Positions 23,228-32,286 of a DNA stretch of 34,878 bases are shown here, piece after piece. A program made the position numbers and the translations under genes. Below the pieces are notes generated by a model. That model was not told the origin of the DNA. It did no database searches and saw only the letters and a list, made by a program, of their open reading frames with translations. The DNA comes from Clostridium sp. CAG:451 (lineage in GTDB: Bacteria; Bacillota_I; Bacilli_A; RF39; UBA660). The stretch's first letter is position 1, and each line of letters opens with the position of its first letter. The stretch covers positions 1-34,878 of the forward strand of contig FR901049.1 in the NCBI GenBank assembly GCA_000438295.1. Reading direction: 5' to 3'.

Positions 23228-24492
23228 CGACGGTGATATCCTTTCTTATAATTTCTAGAAAGAAGACTACCTTCTATTTGTTTATAAGTTTCTAGTGCTA
23301 CACCAACAACGATTAAAAGTCCTGTACCACCAATACTTACACTACTAGGTAAACTAGTTATATTTGAAAATATTATTGGTAAAGCAACTATGATACATAA
23401 GAAACCACTACCAATACAAGTAACTCTCATCAAAACTTTAGAAAAATAATTCTTAGTTTCTTCACCTGGTCTTATTCCTGGTATATAACCACCATTCTCT
23501 GCTAAATTCTTAGAAAACTCATCTGGTTTGAATATCATATATGTATAAACAAAACCAAATAGGAATATTAAAATAACATAAATTATAAAACCAACTGGTG
23601 TAGTATAAGTTAAATATTTTTGAATAAATAAGGTAACACTTTCCTTATTAACTAGTGCTGCTATAATTGTTGGAACAGCTAAAACGCTTGATGCAAAAAT
23701 AACTGGAACAACATTAGCACTATTTATTTTAATTGGTACAAAACTAGAAGCTTGATTTCCAAAACTTCCTGATTTATTAGCATATTGAATAGGAATCTTT
23801 CTTTCTGCTTCTTGAACAAAAATAACCCCTACTACAATGCCAAAATAAATTAAGACAAAAAGTATAAATTTAACTAACCCAAAAGCTATCTCTTGAGTTG
23901 TACCACTAAATGTAACTAATCCATTAAATGCATCAATAAACATTTGTGGTAAAGTAGCAATAATTCCAGCCATAATTATAAGACTTAAACCATTACCAAT
24001 ACCTTTTTGTGATATTTGATCACCTAACCATAGAAGTAATGCAGTACCTGCTGTTAAAATCAATGAAACATATAAATATTCCATGGGTTGAGCAGCTTTT
24101 CCTAAAAACATGAAAGAAAATGCATAGCCTTCAATGAAAGCAAATAATATACCTATATAACGAGATATTCTATTAATCTTTTGTCTTCCAATATAACCTT
24201 GCTTACTTAACTCTTGTAAGGAAGGAAGCACTTCTTGTAATAATTGCATTAAGATAGTAGCCGTAATATATGGCATAACACCTAAGGCAAATATTGAAAA
24301 GTTTTGTAATGCTCCTCCACCCATTGAGTTAATTAATTCTAAAAATCCAAGATTTTTAGTAATACTTTCTGTACCCGGAACTTGAATAGTCGTTCCAATG
24401 ATAAAGATTGCAAGTACTAATATTGTAAAACCTATTCTTTTAAGTAAATCTCTATTAGTAGGTTTGAATAATTGCTTTACTAGAGATGTCAT
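23224..24492 (-). CDS. secY: Preprotein translocase subunit SecY
   Basis: Central channel of the Sec translocon in the cytoplasmic membrane. 422 residues with the ten-helix SecY pattern. IQVPGTE near the N-terminus, then SIFALGVMPYITATILMQLLQEVLPSL, QKGIGNGLSLIIMAGI, and QEAERKIPIQYA (conserved cytosolic loop) are diagnostic, as is PGIRPGEET before the last helices. It begins 1 base after the rplO stop. Confidence 0.98.
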   Translation of the reverse strand: MTSLVKQLFKPTNRDLLKRIGFTILVLAIFIIGTTIQVPGTESITKNLGFLELINSMGGGALQNFSIFALGVMPYITATILMQLLQEVLPSLQELSKQGYIGRQKINRISRYIGILFAFIEGYAFSFMFLGKAAQPMEYLYVSLILTAGTALLLWLGDQISQKGIGNGLSLIIMAGIIATLPQMFIDAFNGLVTFSGTTQEIAFGLVKFILFVLIYFGIVVGVIFVQEAERKIPIQYANKSGSFGNQASSFVPIKINSANVVPVIFASSVLAVPTIIAALVNKESVTLFIQKYLTYTTPVGFIIYVILIFLFGFVYTYMIFKPDEFSKNLAENGGYIPGIRPGEETKNYFSKVLMRVTCIGSGFLCIIVALPIIFSNITSLPSSVSIGGTGLLIVVGVALETYKQIEGSLLSRNYKKGYHRR

Positions 24493-24493
24493 A

Positions 24494-24937
24494 CTAGATC
24501 ACCTCAGCTTTACTTCCTGATTCGTTAATCTTATCTATTGCATTCTTAGAAAACTTATGAGCTTGAACAGTAAGCTTCTTTTCTAATTGTCCTTCTCCTA
24601 ATACTTTAATTCCTGAAAGTTGCTTTTTAACAATTCCTCTTTCTTTTAATAAAGCAGGAGTAACAACTGTACCATCTTCAAATACATTTAAATCTGAAAG
24701 ATTGATAACAGCATATTCTTTTTTGAAAGGATAGTTACTAAATCCTCTTTTAGGTAAACGACGATATAAAGGTAATTGTCCACCTTCAAATACTGGATTT
24801 ATACTTCCACCACTACGTGCTTTTTGCCCTTTTTGTCCACGACCTGATGTTTTACCTAAACCAGAACCAGGTCCATGACCTACACGTTTTTTAGCATGTG
24901 TAGCACCAATATTTTTTTCTAATTCATGTAACTTCAT
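24494..24937 (-). CDS. rplO: 50S ribosomal protein L15
   Basis: 147 residues. RVGHGPGSGLGKTSGRGQKGQKARSG begins the Gly-rich extension typical of L15. It overlaps the rpsE stop by one base: no rpmD (L30) lies between them. Confidence 0.98.
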   Translation of the reverse strand: MKLHELEKNIGATHAKKRVGHGPGSGLGKTSGRGQKGQKARSGGSINPVFEGGQLPLYRRLPKRGFSNYPFKKEYAVINLSDLNVFEDGTVVTPALLKERGIVKKQLSGIKVLGEGQLEKKLTVQAHKFSKNAIDKINESGSKAEVI

Positions 24938-25446
24938 TATCCTAAAATCTCCTCTTCTTTTTTACCACGAAGTTGGGCAACTTCTTCGACTGTTTTCATA
25001 CTCTTTAAACCATTCATTGCAGCTTCTGCCATGTTTAGTTTAGTTCTTGCTCCTAAAGACTTAGAAACAACATCACGAACACCAGCTAAATCTAAGATAG
25101 CACGAACGCTACCACCAGCGATAACTCCAGTACCTTCTTTAGCAGGCTTTAACATAACTCTAGCAGCACCACTACGTCCAACAACTTCATGAGGAATAGT
25201 TCTTCCCTCTACAAGAGGAACAGTAATTAAGTTTTTATTAGCAGCTTGAATAGCCTTTTTAATAGCATCAGGTACTTCGCTAGCTTTTCCAGTACCTAAG
25301 CCAACTTTTCCTTTTCTATCACCAATAACAACGATTGCAGAGAAACGACGATTTCTACCACCCTTAGTAACTTTAGTAACACTTTTTACTTCAACTACTA
25401 ATTCTTCAAATTCTTTGTTCTTGGCTTCATTTGTTTGCTTTTGCAT
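24937..25446 (-). CDS. rpsE: 30S ribosomal protein S5
   Basis: 169 residues. VTKVTKGGRNRRFSAIVVIGD, GLGTGKASEVPDAIKKA and RSGAARVMLKPAKEGTGVIAGG mark the double-stranded-RNA-binding and C-terminal domains. S5 takes part in decoding fidelity and mRNA unwinding. AAGGAGG precedes the ATG. Confidence 0.98.
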   Translation of the reverse strand: MQKQTNEAKNKEFEELVVEVKSVTKVTKGGRNRRFSAIVVIGDRKGKVGLGTGKASEVPDAIKKAIQAANKNLITVPLVEGRTIPHEVVGRSGAARVMLKPAKEGTGVIAGGSVRAILDLAGVRDVVSKSLGARTKLNMAEAAMNGLKSMKTVEEVAQLRGKKEEEILG

Positions 25447-25458
25447 ATTTTTTCCTCC

Positions 25459-25821
25459 TTAGAATTCTAATCCATTACTACGTGCAGCATCAGCTAAAGC
25501 TTTTACACGTCCATGATAAAGATATCCACCTCTATCAAATACTACTTTTGTAATGCCAGCTCCTTTTGCTTTTTTAGCAATACTTTCACCGACTTTACTA
25601 GCTGCTTCAATATTAGAACCATTCTTTAATTTTAAATCTTTATCTAATGAAGAAGCAGATACTAATGTTTTTTTATTATCATCATCGATAATTTGGGCAT
25701 AAATGCCTGTGTTTGAGCGAAATACACTAAGACGAGGAGCAGCTTCTGTACCATGTAACTGTCTTCTGATTCTAGCATGACGCATTTCTCTCATACTATT
25801 TCTTGATTTTTTACTAACCAT
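25459..25821 (-). CDS. rplR: 50S ribosomal protein L18
   Basis: 120 residues. RHARIRRQLHGTEAAPRLSVFRSN and the ending VVFDRGGYLYHGRVKALADAARSNGLEF are characteristic. It binds 5S rRNA. Confidence 0.98.
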   Translation of the reverse strand: MVSKKSRNSMREMRHARIRRQLHGTEAAPRLSVFRSNTGIYAQIIDDDNKKTLVSASSLDKDLKLKNGSNIEAASKVGESIAKKAKGAGITKVVFDRGGYLYHGRVKALADAARSNGLEF

Positions 25822-25839
25822 AATTTTCTCTCCTTCCTA

Positions 25840-26370
25840 CTAAGCAGCTTTCTTTCCTTCTTTACGTTGAATATGTTCATCTTTATAACGAATACCTTTT
25901 CCTTTATAAGGTTCAGGTTTTCTTACTTTACGAACATTAGCAGCAAATTCACCAACTAATACTTTGTCAATACCTTTAATAACAATTTCAGTATTGCTAG
26001 GAGCTTCTACCGTAAGTCCTTCAGGTACATCCATAACTACAGGATGAGAATATCCAGCATTAATTGTTAATTTGTTACCAGCTACATTAAATCTGTAACC
26101 AACACCAATGATTTCTAGACCTTTTTCATATCCCTTAGTTACCCCAAGGATCATATTATGAAGAAGTGCATTCATTGTTCCATGCATTGCTTTCGCTGCA
26201 TCGTTAACTCTAGTTAATGTGATTGTATTTCCTTCTTGTTCTAAAGAAATACCTTTTAACATTTTTTGAGACAAGCTTCCTTTTGGACCAGTAACTGTTA
26301 CGATATCATTTTCTACTTTAACTGTTACTCCTTCAGGAACTTCAATTTTACGATTTCCAATACGGCTCAT
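25840..26370 (-). CDS. rplF: 50S ribosomal protein L6
   Basis: 176 residues. MSRIGNRKIEVPEGV starts it; LEIIGVGYRFNVAGNKLTINAGYSHP and KVRKPEPYKGKGIRY are conserved L6 blocks. The C-terminal tail is slightly basic. Normal position. Confidence 0.98.
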   Translation of the reverse strand: MSRIGNRKIEVPEGVTVKVENDIVTVTGPKGSLSQKMLKGISLEQEGNTITLTRVNDAAKAMHGTMNALLHNMILGVTKGYEKGLEIIGVGYRFNVAGNKLTINAGYSHPVVMDVPEGLTVEAPSNTEIVIKGIDKVLVGEFAANVRKVRKPEPYKGKGIRYKDEHIQRKEGKKAA

Positions 26371-26385
26371 TTTTTCACCTTCCTT

Positions 26386-26793
26386 TTACCAAATGTATGC
26401 TAAAACTTCGCCACCAATGTTTAATTTACGAGCTTGTTTATCAGTCATAATTCCTTGTGATGTTGAAATAATGGCAATTCCTAATCCGTTTAAAACACGA
26501 GGAATTTCATCATTTTTAACATAAACACGAAGTCCTGGTTTTGAAATTCTTTTAAGTCCTGTAATGACTCTTTCTTTCTTTTCACCATATTTTAAGGTAA
26601 GGATAATCTCACCTTGTACATTATCATCTTTCTTTTCAACTTTGTAGTCTTTAATAAATCCTTCTTCTTTTAAGATTCTTGCAATTTCAACCTTAACACT
26701 TGATGAAGGTACAACTACTTTTTCATAACGCATTTGATTAGCATTACGAATACGAGTTAACATATCCGCAACTACGTCTGTAACTACAGCCAT
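26386..26793 (-). CDS. rpsH: 30S ribosomal protein S8
   Basis: 135 residues. DMLTRIRNANQMRYEKVVVPSS and LGIAIISTSQGIMTDKQARKLNIGGEVLAYIW are diagnostic. S8 binds 16S rRNA and in other species represses the spc operon. A three-residue N-terminal addition is the only oddity. Confidence 0.98.
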   Translation of the reverse strand: MAVVTDVVADMLTRIRNANQMRYEKVVVPSSSVKVEIARILKEEGFIKDYKVEKKDDNVQGEIILTLKYGEKKERVITGLKRISKPGLRVYVKNDEIPRVLNGLGIAIISTSQGIMTDKQARKLNIGGEVLAYIW

Positions 26794-26810
26794 TCTTATC
26801 CTCCTTCCTT

Positions 26811-26996
26811 CTACCAGCTTGATTTCTTAACGCCTGGTATTTGTCCTTTTGAAGCCAATTCACGGAAGCATATACGACAGATCCCAAACTTACTCATAAC
26901 AGCATGAGGTCTACCACAACGTGTACAACGTGTATATTCACGTACTTTAAATTTTGGCTTTCTATTATTTTTTACAATCATACTTTTTTTTGCCAT
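26811..26996 (-). CDS. rpsZ: 30S ribosomal protein S14 type Z
   Basis: 61 residues from the ATG at 26996, preceded by GGAGGG; an earlier in-frame codon lies inside rplE and is not used. Zinc ligands Cys24, Cys27, Cys40 and Cys43 are all present. This is the short zinc-binding form of S14 common in Bacillota. Confidence 0.98.
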   Translation of the reverse strand: MAKKSMIVKNNRKPKFKVREYTRCTRCGRPHAVMSKFGICRICFRELASKGQIPGVKKSSW

Positions 26997-27009
26997 TTTA
27001 TCCCTCCAA

Positions 27010-27549
27010 TTACTTTCTAAATGGAATTCCAAGTTCATTTAATAAGTCATAAGCTTCTTCATTGGTCTTTGCAGTGGTAACAAATACTATATCCATACCA
27101 CGTACTTTTACAACTTCATCATAATTGATTTCTGAGAAGATTAATTGTTCTTTAATACCTAAAGTATAATTTCCACGTCCATCAAATGACTTAGGACTAA
27201 CACCACGGAAGTCACGTACTTGAGGAAGAGAGATAGAAATTAACTTATCAACAAAGTTATACATATTTTCTCCTCTTAAAGTTACTTTACATCCGATTTT
27301 TTGACCTTCTCTGATTTTAAATCCAGCAATTGACTTCTTAGCTTTTGTAACAACTGGCTTTTGTCCAGAGATTTTAGCTAAATCACTAACAGCAGCATCT
27401 AATAATTTTGCATTACTAGCTCCATCACCAACACCCATGTTAATAACTACCTTATCTAACTTAGGTACTTCCATAATTGATTTATAATTATATTTGTTCA
27501 TTAAACTTGGAACAATTTCTTTTACGTATTTTTCTTTTAGGCGGTTCAT
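27010..27549 (-). CDS. rplE: 50S ribosomal protein L5
   Basis: 179 residues. Conserved blocks are MNRLKEKYVKEIVPSLM at the start, VVINMGVGDG, KKSIAGFKIREGQKIGCKVTLRG and the ending EAYDLLNELGIPFRK. It binds 5S rRNA and P-site tRNA. Confidence 0.98.
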   Translation of the reverse strand: MNRLKEKYVKEIVPSLMNKYNYKSIMEVPKLDKVVINMGVGDGASNAKLLDAAVSDLAKISGQKPVVTKAKKSIAGFKIREGQKIGCKVTLRGENMYNFVDKLISISLPQVRDFRGVSPKSFDGRGNYTLGIKEQLIFSEINYDEVVKVRGMDIVFVTTAKTNEEAYDLLNELGIPFRK

Positions 27550-27570
27550 TCGTTATACCCTCCTTCCACA

Positions 27571-27879
27571 CTAATCAAGTGTCTCTTTTGACTTGACACT
27601 AATTCTTACTTTTTTATTATTTTTATCATTAGTATAGCCAATTCTTGTTCTCTTTTTAGTTTTTGGATCAATTATCATAACATTACTTGCATCAATTGGT
27701 GCTTCTATTTCTAAAATTCCACCAGTTGTATTTCCATTACTCTTTTGATGTTTCTTAACAATGTGAACACCTTCAACAATAACTTTATTCTCGCTTCTTA
27801 ATGTTTTAATAATCTTACCAGTTTTTCCTTTATCAGAACCAGAAATTACTTCTACTTTATCTCCAACTTTTAACTTCAT
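27571..27879 (-). CDS. rplX: 50S ribosomal protein L24
   Basis: 102 residues from the ATG at 27879, with AAGGAGG upstream; the ten codons before it have no ribosome site and overlap rplN. MKLKVGDKVEVISGSDKGKTG is the KOW motif. It starts assembly of the large subunit. Confidence 0.98.
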   Translation of the reverse strand: MKLKVGDKVEVISGSDKGKTGKIIKTLRSENKVIVEGVHIVKKHQKSNGNTTGGILEIEAPIDASNVMIIDPKTKKRTRIGYTNDKNNKKVRISVKSKETLD

Positions 27880-27889
27880 AATAACCTCC

Positions 27890-28258
27890 TTATAATACCT
27901 CTTTAGCAAGAGATACTATTTTCATATAATCTTTCTCACGAAGTTCACGTGCTACTGGTCCAAAGATACGAGTTCCTACAGGAGTCTTATCATCACGAAT
28001 GATAACACAAGCATTGTCATCAAACTTGATATAACTTCCATCTTCACGTCTTAGACCTTGTTTGCTACGAACAATAACAGCTTTTACAACCTTACCTTTT
28101 GGGTATGGGGAGTTTGGAATAGCATTTTTCACAGTTCCTACTACTACATCACCAATATTTCCAGTCTTAACATGGCTTCCACCAAGTACACGAATTACTA
28201 ATAATTCACGTGCACCAGAGTTATCAGCAACTTTTAATCTACTTTCCTGTTGTAACAT
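27890..28258 (-). CDS. rplN: 50S ribosomal protein L14
   Basis: 122 residues. MLQQESRLKVADNSGARELLVIRVLGG and DDNACVIIRDDKTPVGTRIFGPVARELR are diagnostic of L14, which sits at the subunit interface. Confidence 0.98.
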   Translation of the reverse strand: MLQQESRLKVADNSGARELLVIRVLGGSHVKTGNIGDVVVGTVKNAIPNSPYPKGKVVKAVIVRSKQGLRREDGSYIKFDDNACVIIRDDKTPVGTRIFGPVARELREKDYMKIVSLAKEVL

Positions 28259-28283
28259 CGATTACATCCTCCTTTTTCTTTTA

Positions 28284-28544
28284 CTATAATACTATAGCTT
28301 CTTTTACGATTTCTTTTAAGTAGAAATGTTTTGTTTTAGAAAGTGGTCTAGTCTCAACGATTCTTACAACATCTCCTACTTTAGCTTTATTTGTTTCATC
28401 ATGAACACTATATTTTTTTGATGATTTTACTCTTTTATGATATAGTGGGTGCATTTTATGTGTTTCTACAAGTACAGTAATTGTCTTATTATTACTAGCA
28501 CTAACAACTTTACCTACTAACTCATGGCTTTTCTTCTTATCCAT
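28284..28544 (-). CDS. rpsQ: 30S ribosomal protein S17
   Basis: 86 residues. GKVVSASNNKTITVLVETHKMHPLYHKRV is the conserved OB-fold segment, and RPLSKTKHFYL follows. Binds 16S rRNA early in assembly. Confidence 0.98.
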   Translation of the reverse strand: MDKKKSHELVGKVVSASNNKTITVLVETHKMHPLYHKRVKSSKKYSVHDETNKAKVGDVVRIVETRPLSKTKHFYLKEIVKEAIVL

Positions 28545-28554
28545 AAATTCCCTC

Positions 28555-28755
28555 CTATACTTCTTCCTTTAATTCACGTTCTCTTAAAACGGTTTTTAAT
28601 CTAGCAACGGTGTGTCTTAAATCACGAATGCGAGAAGGTTTTTCTAGATTACCTGTAGCTTGTTGAAAACGTAAGTTAAAAAGTTCTTCTTTAGATTCTT
28701 TTAATTTAGCATTAATTTCTTCATTTGATAATTCTCTGATTTCACTAATCTTCAT
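28555..28755 (-). CDS. rpmC: 50S ribosomal protein L29
   Basis: 66 residues from the ATG at 28755, with AAGGTGG 8 bases upstream; earlier GTG codons overlap the ribosome site. MKISEIRELS, ELFNLRFQQATGNLEKPSRIRDLR and the antiparallel helices fit L29, which lies at the peptide exit. The start overlaps the rplP end by 11 bases. Confidence 0.98.
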   Translation of the reverse strand: MKISEIRELSNEEINAKLKESKEELFNLRFQQATGNLEKPSRIRDLRHTVARLKTVLRERELKEEV

Positions 28756-29176
28756 TCGTAACACCACCTTCCTCTTTTTTTACAAATTTACATTGAATTG
28801 GTAATTTATGACTTGCAAGTCTTAAAGCTTCACGAGCAACAGGCTCTGATACTCCAGAAATTTCAAACATGATCTTTCCTTCTTTAACAACTGCAACCCA
28901 CTTATCTACACTACCTTTACCTTTTCCTTGACGAGTACCAATAGCTTTAGCAGTTAATGGTAAGTGTGGGAAAATATTAATCCAAACTTTTCCTCCACGT
29001 TTCATATAACGTGTCATAGCAATACGAGCTGCTTCAATTTGGTTAGCTGTAATCCAAGCTCCTTCTTTAGCCATAAGACCATATTCACCAAAATGAAGTT
29101 CTACATTACCTTTAGCTTTGCCTTCGTAAGGTAATCTATGAACACGACGATATTTAGTTCTTGATGGTATTAACAT
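28745..29176 (-). CDS. rplP: 50S ribosomal protein L16
   Basis: 143 residues. MLIPSRTKYRRVHRLPYEGKAKG and GTRQGKGKGSVDKWVAVVKEG are diagnostic. L16 organises the A-site region of the peptidyl transferase centre. Confidence 0.98.
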   Translation of the reverse strand: MLIPSRTKYRRVHRLPYEGKAKGNVELHFGEYGLMAKEGAWITANQIEAARIAMTRYMKRGGKVWINIFPHLPLTAKAIGTRQGKGKGSVDKWVAVVKEGKIMFEISGVSEPVAREALRLASHKLPIQCKFVKKEEGGVTNED

Positions 29177-29177
29177 A

Positions 29178-29831
29178 TTAATTACCTCCTTTAGCCTTTT
29201 TATTGTTTAGGATTTCTCCCTTATAGATCCAAACTTTAACTCCGATTTTTCCATAAGTTGTATCTGCTTCACTAGTAGCATAATCAACATCAGCACGTAA
29301 TGTATGTAGTGGAATAGTTCCTTCTATATAATGTTCACTACGAGCCATATCAGCTCCACCTAAACGTCCAGATACTTGTGTTTTAATTCCTTTTGCTCCA
29401 GCTTTCATAGCATTTCTAATAGCTCTTTTTTGTGCCATACGGAATGATGCACGATTAGTAATTTGATTTGCTATAGAATCAGCAACAAGTTGAGCATTTA
29501 AATCAGCTTTCTTGATATCTACGATAGAAACATTGATATTTTCACCAATTTCCTTTGTCATATCTTTTCTAAGCTTTGTAATTTCTTCTCCTCCGCGTCC
29601 AATGATAACACCAGGTTTAGAGGTATGAATGGTAACTTCACATTTCTTATTAGTACGATCAATTTCAACTTTTGCAATTCCTGCATTCTTTAAATTCTTT
29701 TTGATATATTCACGAATTTTAAGATCGTTAGCTAAAACTTTTGAGAAGTCAGTTTTTGAAGCATACCATTTTGCTTCCCAATCTTTATTGATTCCAAGTC
29801 TTAGTCCAATTGGATCAACTTTTTGTCCCAT
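29178..29831 (-). CDS. rpsC: 30S ribosomal protein S3
   Basis: 217 residues. MGQKVDPIGLRLGINKDWEAKWYA starts it. The KH domain has GVIIGRGGEEITKLRKDM, and the C-terminal domain has GRLGGADMARSEHYIEGTIPLHTLRADVDYA. S3 forms part of the mRNA entry tunnel. Confidence 0.98.
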   Translation of the reverse strand: MGQKVDPIGLRLGINKDWEAKWYASKTDFSKVLANDLKIREYIKKNLKNAGIAKVEIDRTNKKCEVTIHTSKPGVIIGRGGEEITKLRKDMTKEIGENINVSIVDIKKADLNAQLVADSIANQITNRASFRMAQKRAIRNAMKAGAKGIKTQVSGRLGGADMARSEHYIEGTIPLHTLRADVDYATSEADTTYGKIGVKVWIYKGEILNNKKAKGGN

Positions 29832-29846
29832 TTTTTCTCCTCCTTA

Positions 29847-30191
29847 TTATTTTTCTGCCACTTTAATAACAATGTGACTAGTTCTCTTATCTTTATGACC
29901 GATACGTCCACGAGAATCAAATAAAATTCTCTTCATTACAGGACCAGCATCAACTCTTGCTTCACTTACATATAAGTTTTCTAATTTCATATCATGATTA
30001 TTAGTTGCATTAGCAATAGCTGAATTTAATGTATTTTTTACCATAACGGCTGCTTTTTTATTAGTATTACTTAAAATTGCAAGGGCTTCATTAACTTTTT
30101 TACCACGAATCATATCAACTACAAGACGTGCCTTGATTGGAGAAATCCTTTGCATTTTAGCAATCGCTTGTGCTTGTTTTATCTCTTCCAT
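29847..30191 (-). CDS. rplV: 50S ribosomal protein L22 with unusual tunnel-loop sequence
   Basis: 114 residues. QRISPIKARLVVDMIRGKKVNEAL and NLYVSEARVDAGPVMKRI are standard. The tip of the long beta hairpin, usually 'PRAxGRAxxIxKRTSHI', reads FDSRGRIGHKDKRTSHI (about residues 89-105). That loop lines the nascent-peptide tunnel and contacts the macrolide site in other bacteria. The KRTSHI part after it is intact, so this is local divergence, not frameshift. Confidence 0.97.
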   Translation of the reverse strand: MEEIKQAQAIAKMQRISPIKARLVVDMIRGKKVNEALAILSNTNKKAAVMVKNTLNSAIANATNNHDMKLENLYVSEARVDAGPVMKRILFDSRGRIGHKDKRTSHIVIKVAEK

Positions 30192-30212
30192 CTAAATTTC
30201 CTCCCTTGTCTT

Positions 30213-30482
30213 CTAATTCTTCTTGTCGCTTCCGTGTCCACCAAATTTACGAGTTAGTGCAAACTCACCTAATTTGTGTCCAACCATATCTTCTGTAACA
30301 TAAACAGGAATAAATTCACGTCCATTGTGTACAGCAAATGTATGACCAATAAAATCAGGATAAATAGTAGAACAGCGTGACCAAGTTTTAATTACTTCTT
30401 TTTTACCACTTTTGTTTAATTCTTTTACCTTTTTTAATAATCTATCAAAAACATAAGGTTTTTTCTTTGAACTTCTTGCCAT
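30213..30482 (-). CDS. rpsS: 30S ribosomal protein S19
   Basis: 89 residues. KVIKTWSRCSTIYPDFIGHT-like block (EVIKTWSRCSTIYPDFIGH) and YVTEDMVGHKLGEFALTRKFGGH are diagnostic of S19 in the 30S head. Confidence 0.98.
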   Translation of the reverse strand: MARSSKKKPYVFDRLLKKVKELNKSGKKEVIKTWSRCSTIYPDFIGHTFAVHNGREFIPVYVTEDMVGHKLGEFALTRKFGGHGSDKKN

Positions 30483-30493
30483 TATTTTCCTCC

Positions 30494-31324
30494 CTATTTA
30501 CTTCCACGACGACGAACAATAAATTTATCCGTACGTTTATTATTTCTTGTTTTATATCCAAGAGCAGGTTTACCCCAAGGAGTAACAGGTCCTTTACGAC
30601 CAATAGGTGCTCTTCCTTCTCCACCACCATGAGGGTGATCGTTTGGATTCATAACAGAACCACGAACTGTTGGACGAATTCCCATATGACGTTTTCTTCC
30701 AGCTTTTCCAAGCTTTACTAGATTAGAATCTTCATTACCAACTACACCAATAGTTGCCATACAAGTTCCAAGTACACGTCTTTGTTCTCCACTTGATAAA
30801 CGAATCATTACATAATTTCCTTCACGACCAAGGATTTGTGCAGAACTTCCAGCACTACGTGCCAAACTTCCACCTTTTCCTGGACGAAGTTCGATATTAT
30901 GAATAACTGTACCTACAGGTATATTCATTATAGGTAAGGCGTTACCAGTTTTAATGTCAGCATTAGAACCAGCTACGATTTTATCTCCTACTTTTAATCC
31001 CTTAGGTGCAATAATATATCTTTTTTCACCATCTAAATAATTAATTAATGCAATGTTAGCACTACGATTTGGATCATATTCAATACTTGCTACAACACCT
31101 TCAACATCAAATTTATTTCTCTTGAAATCAATGATACGGTATTTTCTTTTAACTCCTCCGCCTTGATGACGAACAGTTATTTTACCTTGATTGTTACGAC
31201 CAGCCTTTTTGTTAAGTGTTACAACTAAACTTTTTTCTGGTGTACTTTTTGTTATTTCTTCATTGACAAGAGTACTTTTATTTCTTTGTCCTGGTGTAGT
31301 AGGTCTAAACTTTTTAATTGCCAT
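30494..31324 (-). CDS. rplB: 50S ribosomal protein L2
   Basis: 276 residues. MAIKKFRPTTPGQRN starts it. The catalytic-centre loop VRGSVMNPNDHPHGGGEGR retains the His needed for peptidyl transfer, and ends with RTDKFIVRRR. Normal length and position. Confidence 0.99.
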   Translation of the reverse strand: MAIKKFRPTTPGQRNKSTLVNEEITKSTPEKSLVVTLNKKAGRNNQGKITVRHQGGGVKRKYRIIDFKRNKFDVEGVVASIEYDPNRSANIALINYLDGEKRYIIAPKGLKVGDKIVAGSNADIKTGNALPIMNIPVGTVIHNIELRPGKGGSLARSAGSSAQILGREGNYVMIRLSSGEQRRVLGTCMATIGVVGNEDSNLVKLGKAGRKRHMGIRPTVRGSVMNPNDHPHGGGEGRAPIGRKGPVTPWGKPALGYKTRNNKRTDKFIVRRRGSK

Positions 31325-31340
31325 AACTTATTTCCTCCTT

Positions 31341-31622
31341 CTAACCAAGATTAATTTCTTCGCCTTCAGCTAACTTAACAATAGCTTTCTTACAACGATT
31401 TGTAAGACCAGTATAGCGTCCAACTCTTCTTTTCTTAGGTTTTACGTTAATTGTTCTAATTTCTTTAACATGAACATTAAATATTTTTTCAATAGCTTGT
31501 TTAATTTCTATTTTATTAGCTCTAGAATCAACTTTGAAAACATATTTTCCATTTTGTGCTATAACTCCACTTTTTTCAGTAATAACTGGAGCTTTAATAA
31601 TTTCTAAATACTTAGTATCCAT
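31341..31622 (-). CDS. rplW: 50S ribosomal protein L23
   Basis: 93 residues. IIKAPVITEKS and YVFKVDSRANKIEIKQAIEKIFNV are diagnostic. L23 docks trigger factor and SRP at the peptide exit. Its ATG overlaps the rplD stop by one base. Confidence 0.98.
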   Translation of the reverse strand: MDTKYLEIIKAPVITEKSGVIAQNGKYVFKVDSRANKIEIKQAIEKIFNVHVKEIRTINVKPKKRRVGRYTGLTNRCKKAIVKLAEGEEINLG

Positions 31623-32245
31623 TATTTAAGCACCTCCTCTACGTCTTTAAGAGCTTTTTCTGTCATAACCATAACGTCACTATTTACAATATCAAGAACA
31701 TTTACTTCATCACTAGAAATTAAAGCAACGTTTTGTAAATTTCTTGAAGCTAATATTACGTTTTCTTCAAATTGGTCTACAACAAATAATACTTTTTTAT
31801 CTTCAACTTTCATATTTTTTAGTAAAGTTGCCATTTCTTTAGTTTTAGGTGTTCCAAAAACTAATTCTTCAATTACTATAACTTCTCCATCTAAGAATTT
31901 ATGAGCAAATGCACTTTTTAAAGCCAAACGACGTTCTTTACGATTTTGTTTTTTACTATAGTCACGTGGTACTGGTGTTCCATAACGTCCACCACCTACC
32001 CATTGAACAGCTCTAATAGAACCTTGACGGGCATGTCCTGTACCTTTTTGCTTCCATGGTTTTCTTCCTCCACCTCTTACTTCACTACGAGTTTTAGTAG
32101 AGTGTGTCCCCTGACGTAATGATGCTTGTTGAAGAATAATCGCATCATATAATACTTTATCATTTGGGGTAATATCAAAAATTTCATTTACTTTTAATTC
32201 TTTAACTTCTTCACCCTTAAGGTTTATAAGTTTTACCTTTTTCAT
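31622..32245 (-). CDS. rplD: 50S ribosomal protein L4
   Basis: 207 residues from the ATG at 32245, with AAGGAGG upstream; seven earlier codons have no ribosome site. TRSEVRGGGRKPWKQKGTGHARQG is the tunnel loop. VFGTPKTKEMATLLKN and DVLDIVNSDVMVMTEKAL-type ending are regular L4. In gamma-proteobacteria L4 represses this operon. Confidence 0.98.
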   Translation of the reverse strand: MKKVKLINLKGEEVKELKVNEIFDITPNDKVLYDAIILQQASLRQGTHSTKTRSEVRGGGRKPWKQKGTGHARQGSIRAVQWVGGGRYGTPVPRDYSKKQNRKERRLALKSAFAHKFLDGEVIVIEELVFGTPKTKEMATLLKNMKVEDKKVLFVVDQFEENVILASRNLQNVALISSDEVNVLDIVNSDVMVMTEKALKDVEEVLK

Positions 32246-32286
32246 GCTTTTTCCTCCTTCAATCACTTTCTTTTATTTTGTGATGA

